Assembly: GCA_004028745.1 (NCBI GenBank)
Contig: RAZP01000048.1
Coordinates: 1 to 45,886 of the forward strand
Direction of reading: 5' to 3'
Origin: Prosthecochloris sp.
Lineage (GTDB): Bacteria; Bacteroidota; Chlorobiia; Chlorobiales; Chlorobiaceae
DNA: 45,886 nucleotides
Part shown: piece by piece, positions 17,674 through 24,780 of the stretch
Numbering within the stretch: the first letter of the stretch is position 1
Layout: every line of letters starts with the position of its first letter
Program-made: the position numbers and the translations under genes
The notes under the pieces: model-generated
The model's input: only the letters and a program-made list of their open reading frames with translations
What the model was told of the DNA's origin: nothing
The model's database searches: none

Positions 17674-18741
17674 ATGAAGCCAAAATTTCTGGACAAGCGA
17701 AATTGTCATGCTCTATTGCCAATAGGTCATGGGTTGTCCATGCTGCAACGACTAGAAGAATGCTTATGCCAGATAAACGATAAACCAGGAGAGTTTCATG
17801 GTATGCTCGATAAACTCGTTGAGCATAATAAAACCTCGTCAAACAAGAAACATGGCTCAGAGAGACTATTGAATATCCCAATGGACATTGCTCAAGGGCT
17901 ATTTCTTGTTGAAAAAGAAATAAACACTCAGGCAAGGGATAGGCCATATCCAGGACCAGCACAATTACATACAGTGCTGGAATACGGGAACGGAACGGTT
18001 TGGAAAACACTCGTTCCCCTGCAGTACCTGCTTAAGGGATGGGGGGATGCCAATGCAGGACATCAGTGTTACATACACTCCGTCTCCAAGAATGTACCCC
18101 GTATGGGAACAGTTCAACAATTTGTATCCCGCCAGTTTAGTGATAATGATAGCTTTTATTACGTTGGTTTAACCAGTCGAAACTAGTTGCAACGGCTAGG
18201 TGAGCATATCGCGGAGACACGTCGTGGCAGTAGACGACTCTTCTACCAAACTTTGCGGGATAGCCTGGGTTGGCAGGGTTTGCTCTATACCTCTGCACTA
18301 AAGGAGATCAATCAAAGCTACGACGAAGCCATGAACTGGGAAGAATCGCAGGTGGATGAAGTTGCATCGGATCAGTATGGACTGAATATGATCCCAGGAG
18401 GGTTCAAGGGGCTTAAGTATCTCCACAAGCATGGATACACAACAACGGTTCGTGTGTCACTCGAAGAACGGGATCGTGCAATTTCTGATTACGTTAGAGA
18501 AAATCCAAGGAAAGGTATTCCAAACCCATTCATAAAAGCATGGTGGGAAAACGATGAGCACTATGAGCAAGTCAATGAGGCTAATCCGAAAAGGCTTACA
18601 ATAGCCCAAAGAAAAGAGATCCGACGGTTATATGCAGAAGATGTTTCAATTCCGAAGATAGCGAAACAAGTTGGTGCAATAAACGAACGGCAGGTTAAAG
18701 ATTTCTTGTCTGGTAACACCTACAAAAGAAGTACTGTCTAA
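17674..18741 (+). pseudogene. GIY-YIG-type nuclease with C-terminal HTH, interrupted by UAG
   Basis: Two open stretches (17674-18183 and 18187-18741) are in the same frame, separated only by a TAG at 18184-18186. The join reads YYVGLTSRN-stop-LQRLGEH, where this family usually has Trp, so TGG to TAG is likely. The YYVG block with the following Arg and His, a downstream Glu in NWEESQVDEVAS, and GLNMIPGG fit a GIY-YIG nuclease core. The C-terminal part (LTIAQRKEIRRLYAEDVSIPKIAKQVG) is a helix-turn-helix. The N-terminal about 150 residues are unrecognised. Full length would be 355 residues. Whether the UAG is read through, suppressed or simply inactivating cannot be told. It follows the Hint gene. 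Confidence 0.65.
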
Positions 18742-18952
18742 GTCGGGTTTCTGCAAATGCTGAAATCAGATGTAGATAAACAAAATGAAAAGCAATAAAA
18801 CACATAACAAGATGCTCCAGACGATCGCTATTTCGCCAGCTGATTTTTAAACTTTGAAGACGTGCTTTACAAGCTTGAAAAAGTGAGTGTAATGCCATTA
18901 AACTAACTAGCAAACCGTTCACGAATCGCCTTCTCAGAAATCGACGTCATTC
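18742..18952. other. Spacer, no recognised gene
   Basis: This AT-rich stretch may hold transposase debris on the minus strand (a frame with LQSLKISWRNSDRLEHLV), but I could not assign it to a family. Confidence 0.35.
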
Positions 18953-19172
18953 GCTTATTCCTTTAAAGAAATGCTGCAAAACAACAAGTGATGTTGTTTC
19001 TCTGATTCATAAAATCTTTAAAGATATTGAGAGCAAAAAGGAACTTACAGCTTTTGCAATCCAAAAAGAGATCAAGAAAAAGAGTGGCTGGTGTGCCGCA
19101 ACTGATGCAGTAATTCTTGAGCCCAATGTTAGTGGTGTTGGCATTGATTTAAAAAAGCTGTTTGGTAGATAA
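18953..19172 (+). pseudogene. 5'-truncated duplicate of the 187-residue protein gene
   Basis: Bases 18953-19166 match 23436-23649 over 214 bases with a single visible difference (GTGTGCC against GCGTGCC, Arg to Cys). The frame encodes the C-terminal third of the protein at 23098-23661, then ends AGA TAA instead of the GCG CGC GAC TGA of the full copy. No start or promoter is present, so it is a dead fragment. The near-identity means the duplication is recent. Confidence 0.9.
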
Positions 19173-19183
19173 CAAATTTCCCG

Positions 19184-19576
19184 ATGGGATTAGTCGTTAG
19201 ATGGCAGCAAGCCTTTGCAGACAAGCAGAGAAAAATGATTAAACTACACGAAATAACCGATGACGTTGAGACAGCACGCAAAAAGTGGCTTGCAGCAAGT
19301 GAGGTGGCATCTCTGCTGGCGAATAAACTATTTCAACCGGGATCTGGCTATGGTAACCCCTACGCACGGTCGCAAGCTGAACATCGTCTCCAGACTGCCA
19401 AACACGATGTAGATCGCCTTTTTCAAGAGTATCATGACCTTTATAGGCGTGAAATGGAGACAAAAATGTTAGAAATTCAGCGATCTCAACGTTTAGCTAC
19501 ATGGGCATCGTTCGCGGTTGCAGCGGTGGTTGGCATTGCCACAATTATCAGTACAGTGTTCACATTGCTCAAATAA
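19184..19576 (+). CDS. Small membrane-anchored coiled-coil protein, unknown
   Basis: This 130-residue protein is charged and helical over most of its length (ARKKWLAASEVASLLANKL, HRLQTAKHDVDRLFQEYHDLYRREMETKML), then has one hydrophobic C-terminal segment (about 107-128, WASFAVAAVVGIATIISTVF). It is thus probably tail-anchored, with most of the protein in the cytoplasm. An internal ATG at 19235 preceded by AGAGAAAA could also be the start. It is not recognised. It follows the truncated duplicate and may be real or a remnant. Confidence 0.5.
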   Translation: MGLVVRWQQAFADKQRKMIKLHEITDDVETARKKWLAASEVASLLANKLFQPGSGYGNPYARSQAEHRLQTAKHDVDRLFQEYHDLYRREMETKMLEIQRSQRLATWASFAVAAVVGIATIISTVFTLLK

Positions 19577-19699
19577 GAGAGGCATACATGGAAAGCATCG
19601 TGTCTATGTTGTTGACCAACAAGTCCGCCCGGTAGACAAACGTTCCATTTTTCCCGCTGAAAATACATGTTTTATCACATCTCTTACTAAAACATGACC

Positions 19700-19868
19700 T
19701 TTATTTTTCCTTCTGCCCTTGCCTGTTGTTTTTGACAAAGATGATGAGTTAGAACAACAGGTAACACAGAGTGATACTGATATAGAGTTATGCAGTTGCC
19801 GCATAGCTGCCATAAAAGGCATCAAGCCCTACCTCTGGATAGGTCAAAGTATGTTGTTTAAAGTGTAA
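19700..19868 (+). pseudogene. Remnant tail of a transglutaminase-like gene, copy 1
   Basis: A frame with LPLPVVFDKDDELEQQ and a stop near 19868 resembles the PLPVV tail that follows transglutaminase-like domains and the fragments at 20700-20840 and 21521-21630. About 40 bases around CTGCCCTTGCCTGTT are shared with 21521-21570. No upstream domain is present. Confidence 0.4.
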
Positions 19869-19911
19869 AAAAATCTGTAGCACAGATCACTAGACGGGGG
19901 AACACCTCAAT

Positions 19912-20277
19912 ATGTCATTACTTTTTCTGCTTTTTCTTATTGCATCTGGTTTTTTTGGTGGCCTTTTTGGCGCTTATTTACACAAATATATAGAAGAGCC
20001 CTACGATTATGCTCCTCTTTATAAATATATACCATTTTTGCTTTTAAACGCTGCCCCAATGACTGTTTTAGGATTTCTTCTTGTATCACAATTTCAGTTG
20101 TGGATTATTATTATTTCCGGAATTGCTATTATTATGTTTATGGCGACATTAATGTTTCTTACTGGAACAGTAATGGAAAATGATTTTGATGACTTTTCAT
20201 GCTTAGGGTGTTCAATGCTTATGTTTAGTTTTGCCATACTAATTGGAATCATTTTTTATGCCATTTATTATCATTAA
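19912..20277 (+). CDS. Small multi-pass membrane protein, unknown
   Basis: This 121-residue, very hydrophobic protein has four likely membrane segments (about 2-22, 41-60, 65-87 and 97-118). A charged loop HKYIEEPYDYAPLYKY follows the first, and an acidic END-FDDFSCLG loop comes before the last. It is preceded by GGGGGAAC 11-16 bases upstream of the ATG. It is not recognised, and no neighbour suggests a role. Base composition is more AT-rich than the backbone genes. Confidence 0.55.
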   Translation: MSLLFLLFLIASGFFGGLFGAYLHKYIEEPYDYAPLYKYIPFLLLNAAPMTVLGFLLVSQFQLWIIIISGIAIIMFMATLMFLTGTVMENDFDDFSCLGCSMLMFSFAILIGIIFYAIYYH

Positions 20278-20399
20278 TTATATATCCTTCATATTCTTTT
20301 GTAAAACAGATGATCACCACAAAATCAAAAGAGCCGCTCTATTTAAGTGTGCCATAGTCAAGCCACAAAGGTGGATGAGGGAAGATATGTAGAAGGACT

Positions 20400-20840
20400 A
20401 TTTAGCGTTTTTACCATACGAAGCTGTACCATTGAAAAAGCTGGGACTATAAGTGCAATCCTGTCACCTGCAAAGCTTCGGATGCGCTGAAGTACCGTAC
20501 GGGCTTTTGCTATTCCAAGATCCATTTATTGGTCGCACTTCTGCGAGCAAACGGCATTCCCGCCGGTCTCTTTGCTATCAACGACTGTCGGTTGGCGATT
20601 CTATTGCTCCGTATTGCCTGCATGGATTAAACACAGTCTTCTTAGACAGCCATGGTTGCTATCGGTGTGATGCTCGTGGCGATTTACCGAGAATCTGGAC
20701 TTGCACCTCTCCCGGTTGTCACTGATGCCCCTGAACGCTATTCGGATGTAACGGAGGCACATGCTAACCTTCCCGATATAAATGAAAATGGTCAAGAAGA
20801 TGAGCCGAAACCACAATATCAGTATCGGATAAATCTATAA
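20400..20840 (+). pseudogene. Decayed transglutaminase-like gene
   Basis: Three frames in series carry parts of one protein. Frame one has WDYKCNPVTCKASDALKY, then GFCYSKIHLLVALLRANGIPAG with the catalytic Cys region. Frame two has LCYQRLSVGDSIAPYCLHGLNTVFL and YRCDARG with the His and Asp of the triad. Frame three has PLPVVTDAPER and ANLPDINENG up to TAA at 20840. At least two frameshifts are needed and the segment between DARG and PLPVV is partly missing. The N-terminal half is absent. It is clearly non-functional. Confidence 0.75.
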
Positions 20841-21049
20841 GACCTTGGGGATTTCAAGAGGGACGTATTACCGGTATTTGGAGGTCTGAGAAACTGTTAA
20901 GGGTAAATCGAAAAAAAATTCTCACCAAAAAAAACAACAATAATGGGTATAAAGTAATGGGTATTATATGATTTTATCACAGCTTCATCATTGAATCGTA
21001 GACTTGTTTTTATCTTTTAAAAGCATCATATTATAACATGCTTCAAGCA

Positions 21050-21236
21050 AATCCGGCAGTGCCGGGCACCTTGTTTGGAGATAGGAGGTGGCTTACAGAG
21101 GACCGCCTAATAGTGTTAGGCGACACCCAGACGTAAGAAACCACCACCTCTCTTTCGAGATGGTTTCTTGGAAGTCAATCCATCACTGTAAGGGTAGCTC
21201 CCAAGCATGGTGGCGTCGGCGGCCATGACGTTAAAA
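21050..21236 (+). ncRNA. Structured RNA resembling HEARO / IscB omegaRNA, without an adjacent ORF
   Basis: Nested helices are visible: GGAGGTGG with CCACCTCT, enclosing CTTAC with GTAAG, enclosing CGCCTAA with TTAGGCG around a TAGTG loop. An alternative perfect 9-bp pairing AAGAAACCA / TGGTTTCTT overlaps it. The 3' part (GTAAGGGTAGCTCCCAAGC, then GGTGGCGTCGG and CCATGACG) and the CGACACCCAGACGTAAG block fit what I recall of HEARO RNAs, the guide RNAs of IscB/IsrB nucleases. No IscB/IsrB coding sequence follows, so it would be a standalone copy. The structure is seen; the family name is inference. Confidence 0.5.
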
Positions 21237-21262
21237 TATCAGGATATTTATCAATTAAATTG

Positions 21263-21280
21263 TCCTGAGTCGGCTCAGGA
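21263..21280. terminator. 7-bp hairpin downstream of the structured RNA
   Basis: TCCTGAG and CTCAGGA pair around TCGG. There is no T-run after it, only AT-rich sequence, so termination is uncertain. Confidence 0.35.
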
Positions 21281-21520
21281 GTATAATAATTATAACTATG
21301 TTAGAATTATATATTTCTGGTTTTAGGCTGTCTGTAAATGTTGCCAAAATCATTTCTGCTATTACATTTTTGATTTGGGTATGTAGTATTTAAGACATTC
21401 CTTTGGCAGGGCTGCTGATGCAGCCCTACGCCATAAAAACAGCACGTTTTTCAAGATTTCTGTGACATGCCCCTCGTTTTCCACTCTTTGTTCGATAGCT
21501 CCCGTAATAAAAATCCCGGC
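21281..21520. other. AT-rich spacer without a recognised gene
   Basis: No start-and-Shine-Dalgarno pair or known domain is visible. A minus-strand frame (21362-21649) exists but runs over repeat and remnant sequence. Confidence 0.4.
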
Positions 21521-21630
21521 CTTCATTTTTCCTCCTGCCCTTGCCTGTTTTTGACAAGGAAAATGAGCAAGAATCACAGTATCAGTGCAAGGGAAATCTG
21601 AAAGACCTTGGGAATTTGGAGGGAGAAAGG
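21521..21630 (+). pseudogene. Remnant tail of a transglutaminase-like gene, copy 2
   Basis: The frame reads LPLPVFDKENEQESQYQ then NLKDLGNL. It resembles the tail at 20700-20860 (PLPVV, QYQYRINL, then DLGDF past the stop) and the start matches 19700-19740. It ends at the AAAGGTCAAAAG repeat that begins the SnoaL copy B block. Confidence 0.4.
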
Positions 21631-21636
21631 GAGAAA

Positions 21637-21661
21637 AGTCAAAGGTCAAAAGTAAAAAGTT
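21637..21661. repeat. AAAGGTCAAAAG-type spacer repeat, copy at the SnoaL B block
   Basis: The sequence shares AAAGTCAAAGGTCAAAAG with 15003-15036. From here to 21751 the sequence parallels 15003-15127. Confidence 0.65.
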
Positions 21662-21759
21662 TAAATCCTGTTCCGTTGGAACTGATCACCTGTGATTTCC
21701 AGGAAAGAATGCGGAATACTTGATATCTTGAAAAAAGAGCATTCAATACAATGACATAA

Positions 21760-21901
21760 GGGCACCCCTATTAATTGTCGTGAGCGAGTTGAAGACAAGG
21801 CGGACGGAGCGCAGAAACCGGAGTGTACATAGAGTACATGAGGATTTCGAGCACCGACCAACGAAGTATTCGGGTCGCGTAACAAATTAATCGAGGTGCC
21901 C
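21760..21901. mobile_element. MITE, GGGCACC family, intact copy 1
   Basis: The 142-bp element starts GGGCACCCCTATTAATT and ends AATTAATCGAGGTGCCC, an imperfect terminal inverted repeat of about 17 bp. It is flanked on both sides by ATAA (21756-21759 and 21902-21905), a 4-bp target duplication as made by IS5-type transposases. It has no ORF. It interrupts the upstream region of SnoaL copy B relative to copy A. Confidence 0.88.
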
Positions 21902-21919
21902 ATAACAACACCCTCAATC

Positions 21920-22339
21920 ATGTATAACACTGAGCTGACTGCAACACTTGAAAAAATATCGGATCGATATTTAGACGCATGGAATAAGAAAGACCTCAAA
22001 ACACTTGAACAGCTTACCGCCGATGATGGGGAGTTTTATGGTTCCGATCCGGAAGAAGTTATGGACAAGCAAGCCTTGATGGAAATGTATTCCCGGTTTT
22101 TCGAGGATACTACAAGCTCTTATTTGTATACCGTTGACTCAAGAAAGATCAGAATTTCTCCTGGCGGCAATTCGGCGGTAATCATGGAAAGAATCACATT
22201 TCCGGAATGGAGCCCGAAAATGCCCATGTGCCAAACATTGCATGTGATCAATACAAACGGTCACTGGACAATCGACTTTATCTGCTGGGGATTCATCATT
22301 AAAAATGATGATGTAGAAAGATTAAATGACTTGCTGTAA
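21920..22339 (+). CDS. SnoaL-like (NTF2 fold) protein, copy B
   Basis: This is a second copy of the 139-residue protein at 15151-15570, with roughly ten substitutions, for example RVTPDG to RISPGG, FSEW to FPEW and NNVL to NDLL. An upstream in-frame start at 21896 lies at the element boundary, so the ATG at 21920, matching copy A, is preferred. Most changes look mild, so both copies may still be under selection. A MITE ends 18 bases before the start and separates the gene from its ancestral upstream sequence, so any expression depends on a new promoter, perhaps within the element. Confidence 0.78.
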   Translation: MYNTELTATLEKISDRYLDAWNKKDLKTLEQLTADDGEFYGSDPEEVMDKQALMEMYSRFFEDTTSSYLYTVDSRKIRISPGGNSAVIMERITFPEWSPKMPMCQTLHVINTNGHWTIDFICWGFIIKNDDVERLNDLL

Positions 22340-22365
22340 AGCGTATAAATAGAAGGCAACATCCG

Positions 22366-22839
22366 ATGCAAAACACCAATCAATTAGCCCAACCTCAAAA
22401 AGTTAATACCGCTGTAAAACTGCTCTATGCGTCACTCGGTCTTGGAATAATCAGTAGTGTCCTTTTCCCACCTGGACTGGATGAGGTCAGTTCGTTCGGT
22501 TCTGCTCTCAACGATTCACTCTTTATCTTCTTTACCGCTGGGTTGACCTTTGGGTTGATTTGGCTCTTGATTTATATGATTGGAAAGGGAAAAAACTGGG
22601 CACGAATCACCTTTCTCGTTTTTTTCATCATCGGCATTCCGTTATCCATAGTCACATTCCCTCTGTATCTCTTGTCACTCTCGGATACCCCAGTCATAGA
22701 CGGAAGCTTGTTTCTTGTTCAGACAGGCATGGATTTGGTCGCCTTGGTGTTTTTATTTCAAGGCGAGTCTTCTGCCTGGTTCAAAGCCCTAAAGCAATCG
22801 AATGCCCAGAGTACTCAAGAAAGCGTTCCAACCGATTGA
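22366..22839 (+). CDS. Four-helix inner-membrane protein, unknown
   Basis: This 157-residue protein has four hydrophobic segments (about 19-36, 50-72, 79-100 and 113-133) and a polar C-terminus rich in Gln and Ser. The loop after the second helix carries KGKNWAR, a motif common in small membrane proteins of unknown role. AGAAGG lies 10-15 bases before the ATG. It starts 26 bases after SnoaL copy B, so the two may be co-transcribed; copy A has no such neighbour. Function is unknown. Confidence 0.65.
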   Translation: MQNTNQLAQPQKVNTAVKLLYASLGLGIISSVLFPPGLDEVSSFGSALNDSLFIFFTAGLTFGLIWLLIYMIGKGKNWARITFLVFFIIGIPLSIVTFPLYLLSLSDTPVIDGSLFLVQTGMDLVALVFLFQGESSAWFKALKQSNAQSTQESVPTD

Positions 22840-22981
22840 TTCAACATGTATGCGGGTACATCCAGCTGATCAAGGTGTAGACACACGGCTTATTCAGGAC
22901 TATCTGGGGCACCAGAACATTCAACACACCGTCATGTACACAGCGGTGAACCCGGCGAGGGTTGAAAAACTTTGGAGGTAA
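22839..22981 (+). pseudogene. C-terminal tail of a tyrosine recombinase (integrase)
   Basis: The frame ending at TAA 22981 reads DQGVDTRLIQDYLGHQNIQ, HTVMYTAVNPARVEKLWR, with the His of LGHQN and the nucleophile Tyr of a FimB/phage-type integrase. Just upstream, HVCGYIQL continues the homology in another frame, so a frameshift is present. The rest of the gene is missing. It is a sign of past integrase-driven insertion. Confidence 0.8.
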
Positions 22982-23097
22982 ATTTGCTGTTGATAAAACT
23001 CATTATCAGGAATAAAGAGGAAACCGACTTTTTGTTTTTAAAGAATTAAGCTGATCAGTCTAGTCTAAACAATATTAGCTACTCCGGAGAAATCAGT

Positions 23098-23661
23098 ATG
23101 GGTTTACATGTTCACAATTTAGGAAACATTCCTGTTGATACAGAAAAAGAATATTTCATTTACATGCTCGATTATGGCTGGCATGAACCATTGTCAGAAG
23201 CCATGCGAGCGAACTTTACCAATATGGCTAGACTGGCATCAAAGTCTAAGTCTGTCGTGATCGCTGGCGTAGAACCAATTCATTTTGAGAATGAGGTATT
23301 TTCCTATCACGGTGTCAATGGTGAGCATGGTGATGAAATACTTCCTGCACTAATGATTACAACCTTACATCCCAGATACTTTAAGGAAAACAACCATGCA
23401 TGGAGAGCAAGCGGAGAGATTGACGATAAACTATTGCTTATTCCTTTAAAGAAATGCTGCAAAACAACAAGTGATGTTGTTTCTCTGATTCATAAAATCT
23501 TTAAAGATATTGAGAGCAAAAAGGAACTTACAGCTTTTGCAATCCAAAAAGAGATCAAGAAAAAGAGTGGCTGGCGTGCCGCAACTGATGCAGTAATTCT
23601 TGAGCCCAATGTTAGTGGTGTTGGCATTGATTTAAAAAAGCTGTTTGGTGCGCGCGACTGA
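23098..23661 (+). CDS. Uncharacterised 187-residue protein
   Basis: I do not recognise this family. The protein is soluble, with no signal or membrane segment. It starts MGLHVHNLGNIPV and has a strand-rich middle (SKSVVIAGVEPIHFENEVFSYHG, ILPALMITTLHP), then VVSLIHKIFKDIESKKELTAF and a conserved-looking tail (ATDAVILEPNVSGVGIDLKKLF). The ATG is preceded by CCGGAGAAATCAG, a good Shine-Dalgarno sequence. A 214-bp piece of its 3' part is duplicated at 18953-19166. Its place in a degraded, mobile region next to toxin-antitoxin genes is consistent with a defence or effector-associated role, but nothing proves that. Confidence 0.72.
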   Translation: MGLHVHNLGNIPVDTEKEYFIYMLDYGWHEPLSEAMRANFTNMARLASKSKSVVIAGVEPIHFENEVFSYHGVNGEHGDEILPALMITTLHPRYFKENNHAWRASGEIDDKLLLIPLKKCCKTTSDVVSLIHKIFKDIESKKELTAFAIQKEIKKKSGWRAATDAVILEPNVSGVGIDLKKLFGARD

Positions 23662-23725
23662 GCCCTTCAGAGTGTCTGATTAAGCCTTCATCTAGCTCGG
23701 GATTGATTTTCAAGTTATCTGGACA

Positions 23726-23938
23726 TTAAGCGGTTTGGGCAAATTTTTGCGTCTGCTCTTCAACAGTTTTTACAAGATCCTGCATCGAATCAACTTCCCG
23801 CTCTTCAAAATAGAATTCACCACATTGGGTGCACACCCATGCCGGCACCTCATCAAGCCTCACATGAACTCCTTTTCTATCAATCTGAAAAGGAGCTGTA
23901 CTCCTCTTCATTTCACCGTGACAATACATACATCTCAT
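23726..23938 (-). CDS. YgiT-type zinc-finger protein (likely antitoxin)
   Basis: This 70-residue protein has two CxxC motifs (CMYC and CTQC) with GEMKRSTAPF, and GEFYFEEREVD, the YgiT/MqsA-N-type zinc finger. It overlaps the DUF4258 gene by four bases (ATGA), in the usual toxin-first order of such pairs. The full MqsA HTH domain is absent. It probably neutralises the partner protein; direct evidence is lacking. Confidence 0.85.
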   Translation of the reverse strand: MRCMYCHGEMKRSTAPFQIDRKGVHVRLDEVPAWVCTQCGEFYFEEREVDSMQDLVKTVEEQTQKFAQTA

Positions 23939-24237
23939 TTCTTTCTCCTGTTTTTGAACCCTTCATCCCATTGTTCTTCATCGGGAACGTACGTTGTTAT
24001 TATTGCCAAATATTCATCTTTTGGCGCACATACCACATGCAAAGTTCTTTCTTCATCACCATACCCCAGCATAAGACAACTGTGAACCCTCGCATTATCA
24101 GGGTAATCTTCAATAATCTCTCCTTCAAAAATAACTTTTCGTACTTCTAATGTGCTTATCATACGATCAGGATGTATCATCTGCCGTATTGCATGAGGCA
24201 AGAAGAGCAGCTTTTGCCCCGCTCTTTTTCTCACCAA
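23935..24237 (-). CDS. DUF4258 domain protein (likely toxin of a TA pair)
   Basis: This roughly 100-residue protein has the DUF4258 pattern: HAIRQMIHPDRMISTLEVRKVI, GEIIEDYPDN, then HSCLMLGYGDEERTLHVVCAP and an IITTYVP strand near the end. The start is unclear: TTG at 24237 or GTG at 24234, with no strong Shine-Dalgarno sequence. It overlaps the YgiT-type gene (ATGA). DUF4258 proteins in this pairing are thought to be RelE-like RNase toxins; that is family inference. Confidence 0.82.
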   Translation of the reverse strand: MVRKRAGQKLLFLPHAIRQMIHPDRMISTLEVRKVIFEGEIIEDYPDNARVHSCLMLGYGDEERTLHVVCAPKDEYLAIITTYVPDEEQWDEGFKNRRKK

Positions 24238-24353
24238 GATTCAAATACTCTTGCGCCATTTACCTGGTTTTCATCAATCGGTGAGGATTCACACTGAGCC
24301 TTGACCTTAAACACAATTACGTAATATACCCTGAAACTGCCAACTTCTGTCAG

Positions 24354-24575
24354 TAGTGTCCGGCAAAAATAAAGAAGGTCTGAAAACTCTTAACAAACGG
24401 CGATATTGAAAGTGACCAAACTTTTAATAAAAGCCGGTATTGAAAAGAAGTTCCAGACCAATAACATGAAACTGGCTGCATCGACCATTGCAGCGATTTA
24501 CCAGTCCCGATAGGCAATCGAGACGTTTTTCAAGTGGAGCAAACAACACCTGAAAATCAATTCGTTCTTCGGGAC
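24354..24575 (+). mobile_element. IS4-family transposase fragment
   Basis: TAGTGTCCGGCAAAA near 24354 resembles an IS4-type end. The frame from 24451 reads FQTNNMKLAASTIAAIYQSR, a TAG at 24511-24513, then AIETFFKWSKQHLKINSFFGT. This is the Y-x-x-RW-x-x-E-x-F-F-K-W-I-K-Q motif of IS4 transposases with Trp replaced by stop. It ends where a GGGCACC-family fragment begins. Confidence 0.75.
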
Positions 24576-24636
24576 AGGATTTCGAGTACCGCCCAACGAA
24601 GTATTCGGGGCGCGCAACAAATTAATAGAGGTTCCC
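24576..24636. mobile_element. MITE, GGGCACC family, right-end fragment
   Basis: Sixty-one bases (AGGATTTCGAGTACCG to ATTAATAGAGGTTCCC) match the right end of the element at 21760-21901. The flank after it is TTAA, the same as after the IS5-type remnant at 16645. The left half is missing, replaced by the IS4 fragment. Confidence 0.75.
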
Positions 24637-24780
24637 TTAAGTTGCTTTGTTTTAATCGGATAGTACTGATTATATAAGTATATTGACGCATAGATGGTTC
24701 TTGTATTAGTAAAGGTCCTTTGTCAATCTCTCAATCCCTTGATGATGGTGTACCTGTTTGTTGCTGAAAGAAGGACGATC

